From Streptomyces sennicomposti (GTDB taxonomy: Bacteria; Actinomycetota; Actinomycetes; Streptomycetales; Streptomycetaceae), in contig NZ_JAIOAB010000048.1 of NCBI RefSeq assembly GCF_019890635.1, forward strand, positions 1-55,735: a DNA stretch of 55,735 nucleotides, read 5' to 3'. Numbering within the stretch: position 1 is the first letter of the stretch; the number at the start of each line of letters is the position of its first letter. Made by a program: the position numbers and the translations under genes. Shown piece after piece: positions 44,729 to 52,691 of this stretch. A model generated the notes under the pieces. That model was not told the DNA's origin, ran no database searches, and saw only the letters and a list, made by a program, of their open reading frames with translations.

Positions 44729-46204
44729 TCAGACGCCGTCGGTCGTGTACTGGTGCAGTCCGGGCACCTTCAGGGTCCCGCCGAACTGGCCGGCCTGCAC
44801 CACCTTCACCTTGGTGAAGTAGATCAGCGGGATGTCCAGCGGCGGCGGGCTGTCCGGGCTGAACGTGATCGGGATCAGCCCGAGCAGGTTGCCGGAGATG
44901 CTCTCGGTGTACATCACCGTGTCGCCGTCGGTGATGGTGGACGTGGAGCCCTTGGCCGCCTGCACGTGGTACGTCTTGCCGGACAGCTTGTCCTTCACCG
45001 TCTGGTGCAGGTCGCCGATGTCGGTGCCGGCCGAGATGACGTACTTCAGCACCTTCTTGACGGTGCCGTTGGCCGTGCGGACCTCCACGATGCCCTTGTA
45101 GTGGGCGCCCTTGAGCGTCAGCGAGCTGGCGTTCAGGTACCAGGGGTCGTCCGGCAGCGGGATCTTGTTGTCGACGCCGCCCTCGGCGTCGGTGGCCGCC
45201 GGGCACTCCTCCGGGTCCACCGAGGCGCTCGCGGAGGGACTCGGGCTCGGCGAGGAGGTGGCCTCCTCGGCCTTCTCCTTCGCGTCCTCGGCCTTCTCCT
45301 TGGCGTCCTCGGCCGCCTTGGACGCCGTGTCGGTCACGCCGTCGACGGTGTCCTTCACCGTGCCGGCGGCCTTGTCCGCGGTGTCCTTGACGGTGTCGGT
45401 CGCGCTCTTGCCGCCGGAACCGGCCGAACCGCCCTGGTCCGAACCGCTCGCGCCCGTGCTCGCCGACGGCGAGGCGGAGGCGGACGGCGTGGGCGACGCG
45501 CTCGGCGAGGAGGCGGCGCCCGAGCCCGACTTGCCGCCGGTCAGGACGTTCCCGATGCCGTCGACCGTGTCGCCGATCGCGTCACCGATGGCGCCCAGCA
45601 GACCGCCGTCCTTCTTCTCGGTCGCCGACGGGCTCGGCGTGGTGCTCGCCGCGCCGGAGCCGGAGGCCGCCGCACCGCCCTTGTCGTCGGAACCTGAATC
45701 CGACGAAGAGGACGTGCCCGGGGCCGCCTTGTCCGACGACGACGTGCCCGAGGCGGCCTCGTCCCGGCCCGCCGTGCCCTGGCCCGCCTTGTCCCGGCCC
45801 GCCTTGTCCGGCGAGGACTCCTCCCCCGAACCGGTGGCGGTGGCCGACGGAGAGGGAGTGCTCTCCGTCGCCGACTCGGACGCGCTCGCGGAGGCGGACG
45901 GCGAGGGCGACTGAGAGGACTTGTCCTTGTCCGCCTTCAGCGCCTCCACACAGGCCTGGTAGTCCTCGGCGTTCATCGTCTCGGTGGGCGACGCCGCGAC
46001 CTTGTTGTTGTCGGCCACGGCCAGCGAGGCCGTGAAGCCCATGCCCACGATGACCGCCGTCGGCATCGCCGCCATGGCCATCGCCTTGCCGGCCGGCATG
46101 TGGAACCTGGTGAACAGCGGCTTCTTGGGCGCCGCGTGGCGCGGCCCGGTTCTCGCCCGGGGCTCCTCCGGATCAGCCCCCCGGGTCACCTCGTCAGCCG
46201 GCAC
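44729..46204 (-). CDS. Ser-rich exported protein, last gene of the DUF6230/DUF6114 cassette
   Basis: A 491-residue protein I can name only by context. A basic start (KKPLFTRFHMPAGKAMAMAAM) precedes one hydrophobic segment (PTAVIVGMGFTASLAVA). A low-complexity region of about 230 residues is rich in Ser/Ala/Thr/Pro/Asp and contains a helical KEKAEDAKEKAEEA stretch. The folded C-terminal domain (about 150 residues) begins after EECPAATDAEGG and contains DPWYLNASSLTLKGAHYKG and MYTESISGNLLGLIPITFSP. The design suggests a wall-spanning stalk holding an outer domain (inference). GTG 46204 follows GGGAGG and overlaps the end of the DUF6114 gene by 11 nt, so translation is coupled. Relatives have been loosely annotated as HypF or lipoproteins, without support that I know of. 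Confidence 0.8.
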   Translation of the reverse strand: MPADEVTRGADPEEPRARTGPRHAAPKKPLFTRFHMPAGKAMAMAAMPTAVIVGMGFTASLAVADNNKVAASPTETMNAEDYQACVEALKADKDKSSQSPSPSASASASESATESTPSPSATATGSGEESSPDKAGRDKAGQGTAGRDEAASGTSSSDKAAPGTSSSSDSGSDDKGGAAASGSGAASTTPSPSATEKKDGGLLGAIGDAIGDTVDGIGNVLTGGKSGSGAASSPSASPTPSASASPSASTGASGSDQGGSAGSGGKSATDTVKDTADKAAGTVKDTVDGVTDTASKAAEDAKEKAEDAKEKAEEATSSPSPSPSASASVDPEECPAATDAEGGVDNKIPLPDDPWYLNASSLTLKGAHYKGIVEVRTANGTVKKVLKYVISAGTDIGDLHQTVKDKLSGKTYHVQAAKGSTSTITDGDTVMYTESISGNLLGLIPITFSPDSPPPLDIPLIYFTKVKVVQAGQFGGTLKVPGLHQYTTDGV

Positions 46205-46775
46205 TGTGCCTCCCGTTCGCCCCGTTGGCCGGGCTCGTTCCTGACAGGTCGTTCTCCCCCAGGGCCTCGAAGCCCTGGGAGGCACCACCGTCGCCCGCCG
46301 TGTCCGCCGCCGGGTCGCCGACGGTCCCGGGCTCGCCGCCCGCCGCCGGTCCGGCCGTCTCGGGGTCCTGCGGCGCGGGCGGCGCGCCCGGCGCCCACGA
46401 CACGGCCATCGCCCCGCCGATGAGGGCGAAGAGAAAGCCCAGGAGGAAGCCGCCGAAGTTGGACACGGGGATGGACACCAGCGCCAGCAGGATCGACGCG
46501 ACGCCCGCGAAGACCCGGATGTGCTTCTGGAACCAGAGGCTGATGCCCAGGACGACCAGCAGCACGCCGATGATCAGGGAACCGGCGCCCGCCGTGGTGG
46601 ACATGGCGAGCGTCAGGTGGCCGAGCTGCAGATGCGCGTACGGGAAGTACATGATCGGAAAGCCGCCGAGCAAGACGAACAGGCCGGCCCAGAACGGCCG
46701 GGTGCCCCGCCAGGCGCGGAACTGCAGCCTCCGGCGGGTGAACTGGCCGGATGCGGCAGGAGTCTCGGCGCTCAT
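46194..46775 (-). CDS. DUF6114 membrane protein
   Basis: A 193-residue integral membrane protein. Four hydrophobic segments are visible: PFWAGLFVLLGGFPIMYFPY, GAGSLIIGVLLVVLGISLWF, VFAGVASILLALVSIPVSNF and GFLLGFLFALIGGAMAVSW. A Pro/Ala/Gly/Asp-rich cytoplasmic or exposed tail of about 65 residues follows. The start motif RRLQFRAWRGTRPFWAGLF fits DUF6114. ATG 46775 follows GGGAGC. It lies between the DUF6230 gene (131 nt upstream) and the Ser-rich protein (11-nt overlap downstream). It may anchor or export the other two proteins, but the function is unknown. Confidence 0.85.
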   Translation of the reverse strand: MSAETPAASGQFTRRRLQFRAWRGTRPFWAGLFVLLGGFPIMYFPYAHLQLGHLTLAMSTTAGAGSLIIGVLLVVLGISLWFQKHIRVFAGVASILLALVSIPVSNFGGFLLGFLFALIGGAMAVSWAPGAPPAPQDPETAGPAAGGEPGTVGDPAADTAGDGGASQGFEALGENDLSGTSPANGANGRHSAG

Positions 46776-46866
46776 GGAAAACAGCTCCCTGGTGCAGCGT
46801 TGCTGTGGTTGTGGTGCGGTGTGATGTGGGGGGTGTACGGGCGGGCGCGGCCCGCATGTGGCGGGG

Positions 46867-46894
46867 CGGGGGCGGCTCACTGCCTCCCCCGCCC
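46867..46894 (-). terminator. Weak hairpin between the DUF6230 and DUF6114 genes
   Basis: GCGGGGG and CCCCCGC can pair around a loop of about 12 nt. In the gap between two genes of one likely operon it could reduce read-through, giving more of the first protein than of the others. Confidence 0.4.
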
Positions 46895-46906
46895 GTCACC
46901 GGGTGC

Positions 46907-47584
46907 TCAGTAGCACTCGACGCCCTTGCCGCTGCCGCTCTTGAGCGAGAGGTGCAGCTTCGGGAGCGTGAAGGTGCCGGCGGTGGTGGCCCACGCCGTC
47001 GACTGCACGCCGACCAGCTTGGCGGTGTCGGCCTGCTGGGCGAAGCCGTACTTGCTCGCCTGCTCGTTGCCGCCCTTCATGCCGATGCCCTTGCCACCGA
47101 GCTTGGCGTCGCCCGTGTCACCGGCGGCCACACCGATGTCGATGTTGCCGAACTGGGCGTACCCGGTGGTGTTCAGGTCGGAGACGTCCATGTAGAGCTT
47201 GCCGGCCGAGACCTGCCCGCTCTCCTGGTCGCTCTTGCCCGCTTCCAGCCGCAGCGTGATGGTGCCGACGATCGGCAGGTTCGGCGTGACGACCGACTGG
47301 CACAGGTTCTTGATCGTCGCGTGGTCGAAGGACGACACCGCGACCGCGTGCGCGGTCTTCTCGCCCGAGAGCGTGTAGCCGGGGTCGAGCGCGCCGTACT
47401 GCGTGAACTTCGTGCCGTTGAGTTCGTCGGCCGTGACCTTGAACTCCTGGCCCGACACGCTGAACGACGCGGCGAGCGCACCCTGTGCCAGGGCGACGCC
47501 TATCGCTGCCGTCGCGGCGACGCTGGGCACCATGACCACAGCGAACCGCTTCCATCTGGTCCCGCCACGCACCTGGGACTCCAT
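46907..47584 (-). CDS. DUF6230 exported protein
   Basis: A 225-residue protein with a signal-like segment near its start (WKRFAVVMVPSVAATAAIGVALAQGALAA). The remainder is rich in beta-forming sequence: FSVSGQEFKVTADELNGTKFTQYG, LSGEKTAHAVAVSSF and LYMDVSDLNTTGYAQFGNIDIGV. Two cysteines (NLCQSV and the C-terminal GVECY) could form a disulfide outside the cell. The pattern fits DUF6230; relatives were once annotated as cholesterol esterase, with no catalytic serine motif that I can see here. ATG 47584 has an excellent AAGGAGG. It is first in the minus-strand cassette and has a long upstream region with a GTTACT palindrome. Confidence 0.85.
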   Translation of the reverse strand: MESQVRGGTRWKRFAVVMVPSVAATAAIGVALAQGALAASFSVSGQEFKVTADELNGTKFTQYGALDPGYTLSGEKTAHAVAVSSFDHATIKNLCQSVVTPNLPIVGTITLRLEAGKSDQESGQVSAGKLYMDVSDLNTTGYAQFGNIDIGVAAGDTGDAKLGGKGIGMKGGNEQASKYGFAQQADTAKLVGVQSTAWATTAGTFTLPKLHLSLKSGSGKGVECY

Positions 47585-47965
47585 ATTGTTCCTCCTTCTC
47601 GGACGTACATCTCCTGGCCTCGGCTCGCCCCGGGTTCGGCGGCTCGGCCGGGCAGGGATGGGAGAAGTGCTACGTCCTCGGGAAGGAGAGCGCCCGCGCT
47701 CGGCGGCGCGAACCGCGCCCGAATCACCGGCGATCACCCCCGAGCGACAACCACTGGTCGCGCCTGACACGCATCACGCACAACCTTGCTGGACAGGCTT
47801 CACCGAGCGGCGAAGACCCCCCTGTCCAAGGGCCGGCGCCACTGCCGTCGGCCCTGCCCGGTGGGGACCCAGAAGGCCCGTGACCCGGCCGGCTGCCGGG
47901 GATACGGGGAATGGACCGAGCGTCGCCGATCGTGGTGCATTCTCGCCGCCCGCACAAGGGGGTTC

Positions 47966-47981
47966 GTTACTCGCTAGTAAC
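47966..47981. promoter_or_regulatory. Palindrome GTTACT-CGCT-AGTAAC
   Basis: Perfect 6-bp arms with a 4-bp centre. The same core, TTACT-CGC-AGTAA, recurs at 48097-48109 with a 3-bp centre. It is the size of a TetR-type operator. Confidence 0.65.
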
Positions 47982-48096
47982 GGCCCGATAACCGGGGTAC
48001 GACTCACCGGTCCCGGGCGGCGACACACGGTCGCAACATAGGCCAGGGCAAAACTATTGATCCCTGGACGAAAGGGGGCAGGAATCCACCCCCGAC

Positions 48097-48109
48097 TTAC
48101 TCGCAGTAA
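48097..48109. promoter_or_regulatory. Palindrome TTACT-CGC-AGTAA
   Basis: The second copy of the motif found at 47966-47981, directly adjoining a long hairpin at 48110-48151. Confidence 0.55.
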
Positions 48110-48151
48110 CAGCGGCCGCGTTTACCAAGTTTTGGTAAAGCGCGGCCGCTG
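48110..48151 (-). terminator. Long hairpin downstream of the TPR-thioredoxin gene
   Basis: CAGCGGCCGCG then TTTACCAA pairs with TTGGTAAA then GCGCGGCCGCTG, a 19-bp stem with a single extra base on one side and a GTTT-type loop. It lies 85 nt past the stop of the minus-strand thioredoxin gene and probably ends that transcript. Confidence 0.75.
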
Positions 48152-48235
48152 TGACGACGCGGCGGCAGATCTTTCACCCGGGCACCACACGCCCCGCCCC
48201 GCGGCGGCCGCCCGGCGCGGTGCCCCTGACCGGGG

Positions 48236-49207
48236 TCAGAACAGGGCTCGGGCCAGTGCCCGGCGCGCTCCCGCCACCCGCGGGTCGTCGGCCCCGACGA
48301 CCTCGAACAGCTCCAGCAGTCTCAGCCGCGCCGCGTCCCGGTCCTCGCCGGCGGTGCGCCGCACGGTGTCGATGAGGCGGCCGAACGCGTCCTCCACATG
48401 ACCGCCCACCAGGTCCAGGTCGGCGGCGGCGATCTGCGCCGGCACGTCGGCCGGCCGCTCGGCGGCCTCCTGACGGACCTTCTGCGGGTCCAGGCCCTGC
48501 ACGCGCTGGAGCAACTCGGCCTGCGCCAGACCCAGTTTCGCCTCGGGGTGCGCCGGGTCGTCGGCCAGCACGTTCTTGTACGCCTGGACCGCGCCGGCCA
48601 TGTCACCGGCGTCCAGCGCCTGCGCCGCCGCGTTCAGCAGCGCGTCGTACGGGCCCTCCTGTGGCTGCGCGGGCGCCTGGCCGCCCGGCTCCGCGTCCGG
48701 GTCGACGGCCAGACCGGTCAGCCCGAACCGCTGCTCGGCGACCTGCACCAGCTGGTCCAGCGTCTGGCGGATCTGCGCCTCGCCCGCCGCGCCCTGGAAC
48801 AGCGGCAGGGCCTGGCCGGCGACGACCGCGAACACCGCCGGGATCCCCTGGACCCCGAACTGCTGCATCAGCAGCTGGTTGGCGTCGACGTCGATCTTGG
48901 CGAGGAGGAAGCGCCCGTTGTACTCGACGGCCAGCCGCTCCAGGACCGGGCTCAGCTGCTTGCAGGGCTGGCACCACTCGGCCCAGAAGTCGATGACGAC
49001 CGGTACCTCGGCGGAGCGCTGCAGGACATCGCGTTCGAAGCCGGCTTCGTCGACGTCGATGACGAGATCGGCCGGGGAGACGGCGCCGGTCCCGCCCTCC
49101 CGGGCCGCTTGGGCGCGCGCCTGCTCCGCCTTCGCCTTGGCCTCCTGGGCCGCCTTCACCGCGGCGAGGTCGACGACTCCGCTCATGGACATGTTCCGTG
49201 GCTGCAT
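48236..49207 (-). CDS. Thioredoxin-TPR co-chaperone (CnoX/YbbN-like)
   Basis: A 323-residue two-domain protein. After a charged helical start (AAQEAKAKAEQARAQAAREG) comes a thioredoxin fold with WAEWCQPCKQ (Cys79, Cys82) and the cis-proline in GIPAVF. The C-terminal half has TPR-like helices (LNAAAQALDAGDMAGAVQAYKNVLADDPAHPEAKLGLAQAELL, described as residues about 190-235), and ends LARALF. Family members protect proteins from overoxidation and pass them to GroEL or DnaK. Both cysteines are present here, unlike some chaperone-only members. ATG 49207 follows GGGGAGG. It is a single-gene unit ending in a strong hairpin and is divergent from a TetR gene. Confidence 0.9.
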   Translation of the reverse strand: MQPRNMSMSGVVDLAAVKAAQEAKAKAEQARAQAAREGGTGAVSPADLVIDVDEAGFERDVLQRSAEVPVVIDFWAEWCQPCKQLSPVLERLAVEYNGRFLLAKIDVDANQLLMQQFGVQGIPAVFAVVAGQALPLFQGAAGEAQIRQTLDQLVQVAEQRFGLTGLAVDPDAEPGGQAPAQPQEGPYDALLNAAAQALDAGDMAGAVQAYKNVLADDPAHPEAKLGLAQAELLQRVQGLDPQKVRQEAAERPADVPAQIAAADLDLVGGHVEDAFGRLIDTVRRTAGEDRDAARLRLLELFEVVGADDPRVAGARRALARALF

Positions 49208-49630
49208 GCGTCTATCCTCCCCGTTCCACGTGTCGAAGTGAAAACCGCTCGAAAGCCGGACCGCACGGACGTCCGGTCCCCACCGGACGCCGGCTGCGGA
49301 ACTGGCGTCTCGCCTCTGCTGTTGTCGCCCCCGCGCCCGGCCGGATCGGCGGTGCGGGTGGCCCGGCGGCCGGCGCCCGCGGTCTGCGTGGTCGCCGCGT
49401 GCGGCCTGTGCGGCCGGCGGCGGACCGCGGTGGTACTGCGCCGTAGTGCTGTGCTGCTCCGGTACTGCGGTGCTGTGGCGTGCTGGTCTGCGTGTGGTCG
49501 TCGCTCGGCGCGGGGCGATGCCCACGCTTTCGCTACGACCCGTAGCGTAATGGCACTGAGTGCCTCCGCGAAACGGATTCCCGGTGATCTCCCTCACGAC
49601 CGCACGGAATCCGCCGGTTATGGTCGGGAC
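49208..49630. promoter_or_regulatory. Divergent thioredoxin/TetR region with two palindromes
   Basis: CGCTACG-ACC-CGTAGCG (49531-49547) and GGCACT-G-AGTGCC (49552-49564) are perfect adjacent palindromes, 67-100 nt before the TetR start. TATGGT (49619-49624) followed by 6 nt and ATG 49631 is a good -10 for a leaderless TetR message. From 49208 to 49520 nothing else is recognised. Confidence 0.55.
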
Positions 49631-50377
49631 ATGCACAGTCGCACCCCGTCGCCCGCCGCCCGCGCCGGCCGCCCGCGCAGCGCGACCGCGGACACGGCGA
49701 TCCTGGCCGCCACCCGGGCGGCCCTGGTGGAACTGGGCTGGTCCAAGCTCACCCTCGGGGACGTGGCCACCCGCGCCGGGGTCGCCAAGACGACGCTGTA
49801 CCGCCGCTGGGCGGGCAAGAACGAGCTGGTCGTGGACGCGGTGGCCGAGCTGTTCGACGAACTCCGGGTGCCCGACCGCGGCAGCCTGGCCGCCGACATC
49901 GAGGGCGTGGTCCTGCAGTTCGCGGCGATCCTGGCCCGCCCGGAGGCGCGCAGCGGCCTGATGGCGGTCGTCGCCGAGTCGACCCGGGACGACGCGCTGC
50001 GGGAGCGCATCCGCGCCTCGATCGTGGAACGGCAGAAACGGCTGGTCCTGGAGGGCCGCGCCCGCGCCCAGGCCCGCGGCGAACTCCCCCCGGAGGAGGA
50101 CCCCGAGGAAGCGGCCCGCACGGTCGACCTCATCTTCGACGTGGTGGCCGGCGCGGTGGTCCACCGCACCCTGGTCAGCGCGCAGCCGGCGGACGAGAAC
50201 TGGGTACGCGGCTTCACCAGAGTCCTGGTGACAGGCCTGACCTCCCTGCCCGGCCGCCCACAGGAGCACCAGACGGGGACGGCCGCCGACAGCCCGCCCG
50301 CACCTGGCAACAGGGCCGCCACCGACAGCCCGTCCGCACCTGAGCGCAAGGCGGCCGACAGCCCGTCCGGCGCTTGA
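49631..50377 (+). CDS. TetR/AcrR family transcriptional regulator
   Basis: A 248-residue regulator with the N-terminal helix-turn-helix (TAILAATRAALVELGWSKL, TLGDVATRAGVAKTTLYRRW, GKNELVVDAVAELF). A C-terminal helical domain of the common TetR type follows (RDDALRERIRASIVERQKRLV, ARTVDLIFDVVAGAVVHRTL). The last 35 residues are a low-complexity tail of three imperfect copies of AADSPSAP. The third copy and the stop codon lie in a dispersed intergenic repeat, so the original C-terminus may have been lost or extended. ATG 49631 is chosen because TATGGT lies 6 nt upstream. Likely sites are the two palindromes at 49531-49564; the target may be its own gene or the divergent thioredoxin. Confidence 0.85.
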   Translation: MHSRTPSPAARAGRPRSATADTAILAATRAALVELGWSKLTLGDVATRAGVAKTTLYRRWAGKNELVVDAVAELFDELRVPDRGSLAADIEGVVLQFAAILARPEARSGLMAVVAESTRDDALRERIRASIVERQKRLVLEGRARAQARGELPPEEDPEEAARTVDLIFDVVAGAVVHRTLVSAQPADENWVRGFTRVLVTGLTSLPGRPQEHQTGTAADSPPAPGNRAATDSPSAPERKAADSPSGA

Positions 50378-50475
50378 GGACGAGGCCGTCCAGGCCGAAG
50401 CGGGGGTCTGGGGGCGGCAGCCCCCAGGGATGCTGAGGGTCCCCCCTGCCCGAGCGAAGCCGAGAGCTTGGGGCG
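50360..50475. repeat. Dispersed Streptomyces intergenic repeat with hairpin
   Basis: The segment from CCGTCCGGCGCTTGAGGACG through GGGGGTCTGGGGGCGGCAGC is of a kind I remember as occurring many times in Streptomyces chromosomes. It contains the hairpin CTGGGGGC-GGCA-GCCCCCAG (50408-50427), followed by a GAGGGTCCCCCCTGCCCGAGC segment. The TetR stop codon (GCTTGA) is inside it. It lies between the convergent tetR and icmA genes and may act as a terminator. Confidence 0.7.
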
Positions 50476-50522
50476 GGTAAGGGCGGCGGGGGCGAACTCC
50501 CCACCGCCCGCACACCCCCGCC

Positions 50523-52223
50523 TCAGAACCCGGCAGGCTCCGTGTACACCCCCCACTCCTCCCGCAGCACCCCGCAGATCTCCCCGAGCGTCGCCTCCGC
50601 CCGCACGGCCTCCAGCATCGGCTCGATCATGTTCGACCCGTCACGAGCCGCCGCGAGCATCGCGTCCAACGACGCCCGCACAGCGCTCTCGTCCCGCCGC
50701 GCCTTCCGCGAGGCCAGCACCCGCACCTGCTCCCGCTCCACCTCGTGACTCACCCGCAGGATCTCCAGATCCCCGGTCACCGACCCGGTGTGCGCGTTGA
50801 CCCCGACGACCCGCTTGTCGCCCTTCTCCAGCGCCTGCTGGTACCGGAACGCCGACTCCGCGATCTCCCCGGTGAACCACCCGTCCTCGATCCCCCGCAG
50901 AATCCCGGACGTGATCGGCCCGACCGGGTGACGCCCGTCCGGGTGAGCCCGCAGCCCGCGTTCCCTTATCTGCTCGAAGATCTTCTCCGCGTCCGCCTCG
51001 ATCCGGTCGGTCAGCTGCTCGACGTACCACGAACCGCCCAGCGGATCGGCCACGTTCGCGACCCCGGTCTCCTCCATCAGCACCTGCTGCGTGCGCAGCG
51101 CGATCTCCGCGGCCTGCTCGCTCGGGAGCGCGAGGGTCTCGTCGAGGGCGTTGGTGTGCAGCGAGTTGGTGCCGCCGAGCACCGCCGCGAGCGCCTCCAC
51201 GGCCGTCCGCACGACGTTGTTGTACGGCTGCTGCGCGGTGAGCGAGACTCCGGCGGTCTGCGTATGGAAGCGCAGCCACTGCGCCTTCTCGGACTTCGCG
51301 CCGTACACGTCCCGCATCCAGCGGGCCCAGATCCGGCGCGCGGCGCGGAACTTGGCGATCTCCTCGAAGAAGTCGACGTGCGCGTCGAAGAAGAAGGACA
51401 GGCCGGGCGCGAAGACGTCCACGTCGAGACCGCGGCTGAGCCCCAGCTCCACGTACCCGAAGCCGTCCGCGAGGGTGTACGCCAGTTCCTGCGCCGCCGT
51501 GGCCCCGGCCTCGCGGATGTGGTACCCGGAGACGGACAGCGGCTTGTACGCCGGGATGCGGGCGGCGCAGTGCTCCATCAGGTCGCCGATGAGGCGCAGG
51601 TGCGGCTCGGGCTGGAAGAGCCACTCCTTCTGCGCGATGTACTCCTTGAAGATGTCCGTCTGGAGCGTGCCGTTGAGGACGGCGGGGTCCACGCCCTGGC
51701 GCTCGGCGGCGACCAGGTACATGCAGAAGACGGGCACGGCGGGGCCGCTGATCGTCATCGAGGTGGTGACGTCGCCGAGCGGGATGTCCTTGAACAGGAC
51801 CTCCATGTCGGCCGCGGAGTCGATGGCGACGCCGCAGTGGCCGACCTCGCCCAGGGAGCGCGGGTCGTCGGAGTCGCGGCCCATCAGCGTCGGCATGTCG
51901 AAGGCGACGGAGAGGCCGCCGCCGCCGTTGCCGAGGATCATCTTGTAGCGCTCGTTGGTCTGCTCGGCGTTGCCGAATCCGGCGAACTGCCGGATGGTCC
52001 ACGTCCGCCCCCGGTAGCCGGTCGGGTACAGGCCGCGCGTGAAGGGGTACTCCCCCGGCCAGCCGATCCGCTCGAAGCCCTCGTAGGCGTCCCCGGGACG
52101 GGGGCCGTAGACGGGGTCGACGGGATCGCCGGAGAGAGTCGTGAAGTCTGCGTCGCGCTTGCGCGCGGCGTCGTACCGGGCCTGCCAGCGGCGGCGGCCC
52201 TCTTCGATGGCGTCAGCGTCCAT
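50523..52223 (-). CDS. icmA: Isobutyryl-CoA mutase, large subunit
   Basis: A 566-residue coenzyme-B12 mutase subunit that interconverts isobutyryl-CoA and n-butyryl-CoA, feeding valine and butyrate carbon into polyketide precursors. It lacks the B12-binding domain, which belongs to the separate small subunit IcmB. Substrate choice is readable: residue 80 is Phe (RQFAGFG) and residue 198 is Gln (EYIAQKEW). Literature on IcmA gives exactly Phe80 and Gln198, where methylmalonyl-CoA mutase has Tyr and Arg. Length equals the known IcmA. Other motifs: GGGGLSVAFDMPT, SGYHIREAGATAAQELAYTL, TAGVSLTAQQPYNN and GGTNSLHTNALDE. No icmB is nearby. A perfect 24-bp palindrome lies 9 nt upstream of the start. 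Confidence 0.95.
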   Translation of the reverse strand: MDADAIEEGRRRWQARYDAARKRDADFTTLSGDPVDPVYGPRPGDAYEGFERIGWPGEYPFTRGLYPTGYRGRTWTIRQFAGFGNAEQTNERYKMILGNGGGGLSVAFDMPTLMGRDSDDPRSLGEVGHCGVAIDSAADMEVLFKDIPLGDVTTSMTISGPAVPVFCMYLVAAERQGVDPAVLNGTLQTDIFKEYIAQKEWLFQPEPHLRLIGDLMEHCAARIPAYKPLSVSGYHIREAGATAAQELAYTLADGFGYVELGLSRGLDVDVFAPGLSFFFDAHVDFFEEIAKFRAARRIWARWMRDVYGAKSEKAQWLRFHTQTAGVSLTAQQPYNNVVRTAVEALAAVLGGTNSLHTNALDETLALPSEQAAEIALRTQQVLMEETGVANVADPLGGSWYVEQLTDRIEADAEKIFEQIRERGLRAHPDGRHPVGPITSGILRGIEDGWFTGEIAESAFRYQQALEKGDKRVVGVNAHTGSVTGDLEILRVSHEVEREQVRVLASRKARRDESAVRASLDAMLAAARDGSNMIEPMLEAVRAEATLGEICGVLREEWGVYTEPAGF

Positions 52224-52231
52224 ACCCTCGA

Positions 52232-52255
52232 ATTTACTAGGACGTCCTAGTAAAT
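52232..52255. promoter_or_regulatory. Perfect 24-bp palindrome at the icmA promoter
   Basis: The half-site ATTTACTAGGAC is followed by its exact complement GTCCTAGTAAAT. It is AT-rich in a GC-rich setting and lies 9 nt from the icmA start, overlapping the likely -10. This is the form of a strong dimeric repressor site, such as a TetR-type protein; no candidate regulator gene adjoins it. Confidence 0.85.
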
Positions 52256-52352
52256 GTCGACGGGTAACCGCCGTACGCGTGGTGGCGTACGGCGGTGAGC
52301 GGCGCGGTGACGCCGTGCCGGGAGGCCGGCGCGCCGCCGCGAGGCGGTGCCT

Positions 52353-52691
52353 CTACGCCTCGGCGGCCACCGGCGCGGGGGCCTCGACCTTGGCCTCCAG
52401 CTCGCGGCTGATCCTGCGCTCCACGAAGAAGGCCGCGGTGGGGATGGTGCCGGCGAGCAGGACCCACAGCTGCTTGGCGACCGGCCACTTCGCCTTGGAG
52501 CCCAGGTCGAAGGCGACCACCAGGTAGATCACGTACAGCCAGCCGTGCGCGATGCCGATGACGGTGGTGAACTTCGCGGCCCCGTCGATCTGCAGGCCGT
52601 ACTTGGCGATCACGCCGAGGGTCAGCAGGACCAGCAGCACGCCGGTGACGTAGGCCATGACGCGGTAGCGGGTCAGCACGCTTCGTTTCAT
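52353..52691 (-). CDS. DUF3817 membrane protein
   Basis: A 112-residue membrane protein. Segments are YRVMAYVTGVLLVLLTLGVIAKY, FTTVIGIAHGWLYVIYLVVAFDL and LWVLLAGTIPTAAFFVERRI, with the conserved GIAHGWLY characteristic of DUF3817. The C-terminal tail (EAKVEAPAPVAAEA) is short and Ala/Pro-rich. ATG 52691 starts MKRSVLTRYRVM. The function of the family is unknown. It lies downstream of the MarR gene on the same strand with a 166-nt gap, in an order common in Streptomyces. Confidence 0.88.
   Translation of the reverse strand: MKRSVLTRYRVMAYVTGVLLVLLTLGVIAKYGLQIDGAAKFTTVIGIAHGWLYVIYLVVAFDLGSKAKWPVAKQLWVLLAGTIPTAAFFVERRISRELEAKVEAPAPVAAEA

Larger units (their letters stand above)
47585..48109. 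promoter_or_regulatory. Long non-coding upstream region of the DUF6230 cassette
   Basis: No gene is seen in this stretch. On the minus strand TTGTGC (about 47957-47952), a 17-bp spacer and CACGAT (about 47934-47929) form a candidate promoter directly beside the palindrome at 47966-47981. This would leave a leader of about 340 nt before DUF6230. A second copy of the palindrome core lies at 48097-48109. Confidence 0.45.

Noticed and set aside
44753..45914. Plus-strand frames opposite the Ser-rich protein
   Set aside because: They are antisense reflections of a Ser/Ala-rich sequence; the minus frame has a signal segment and coupled start.
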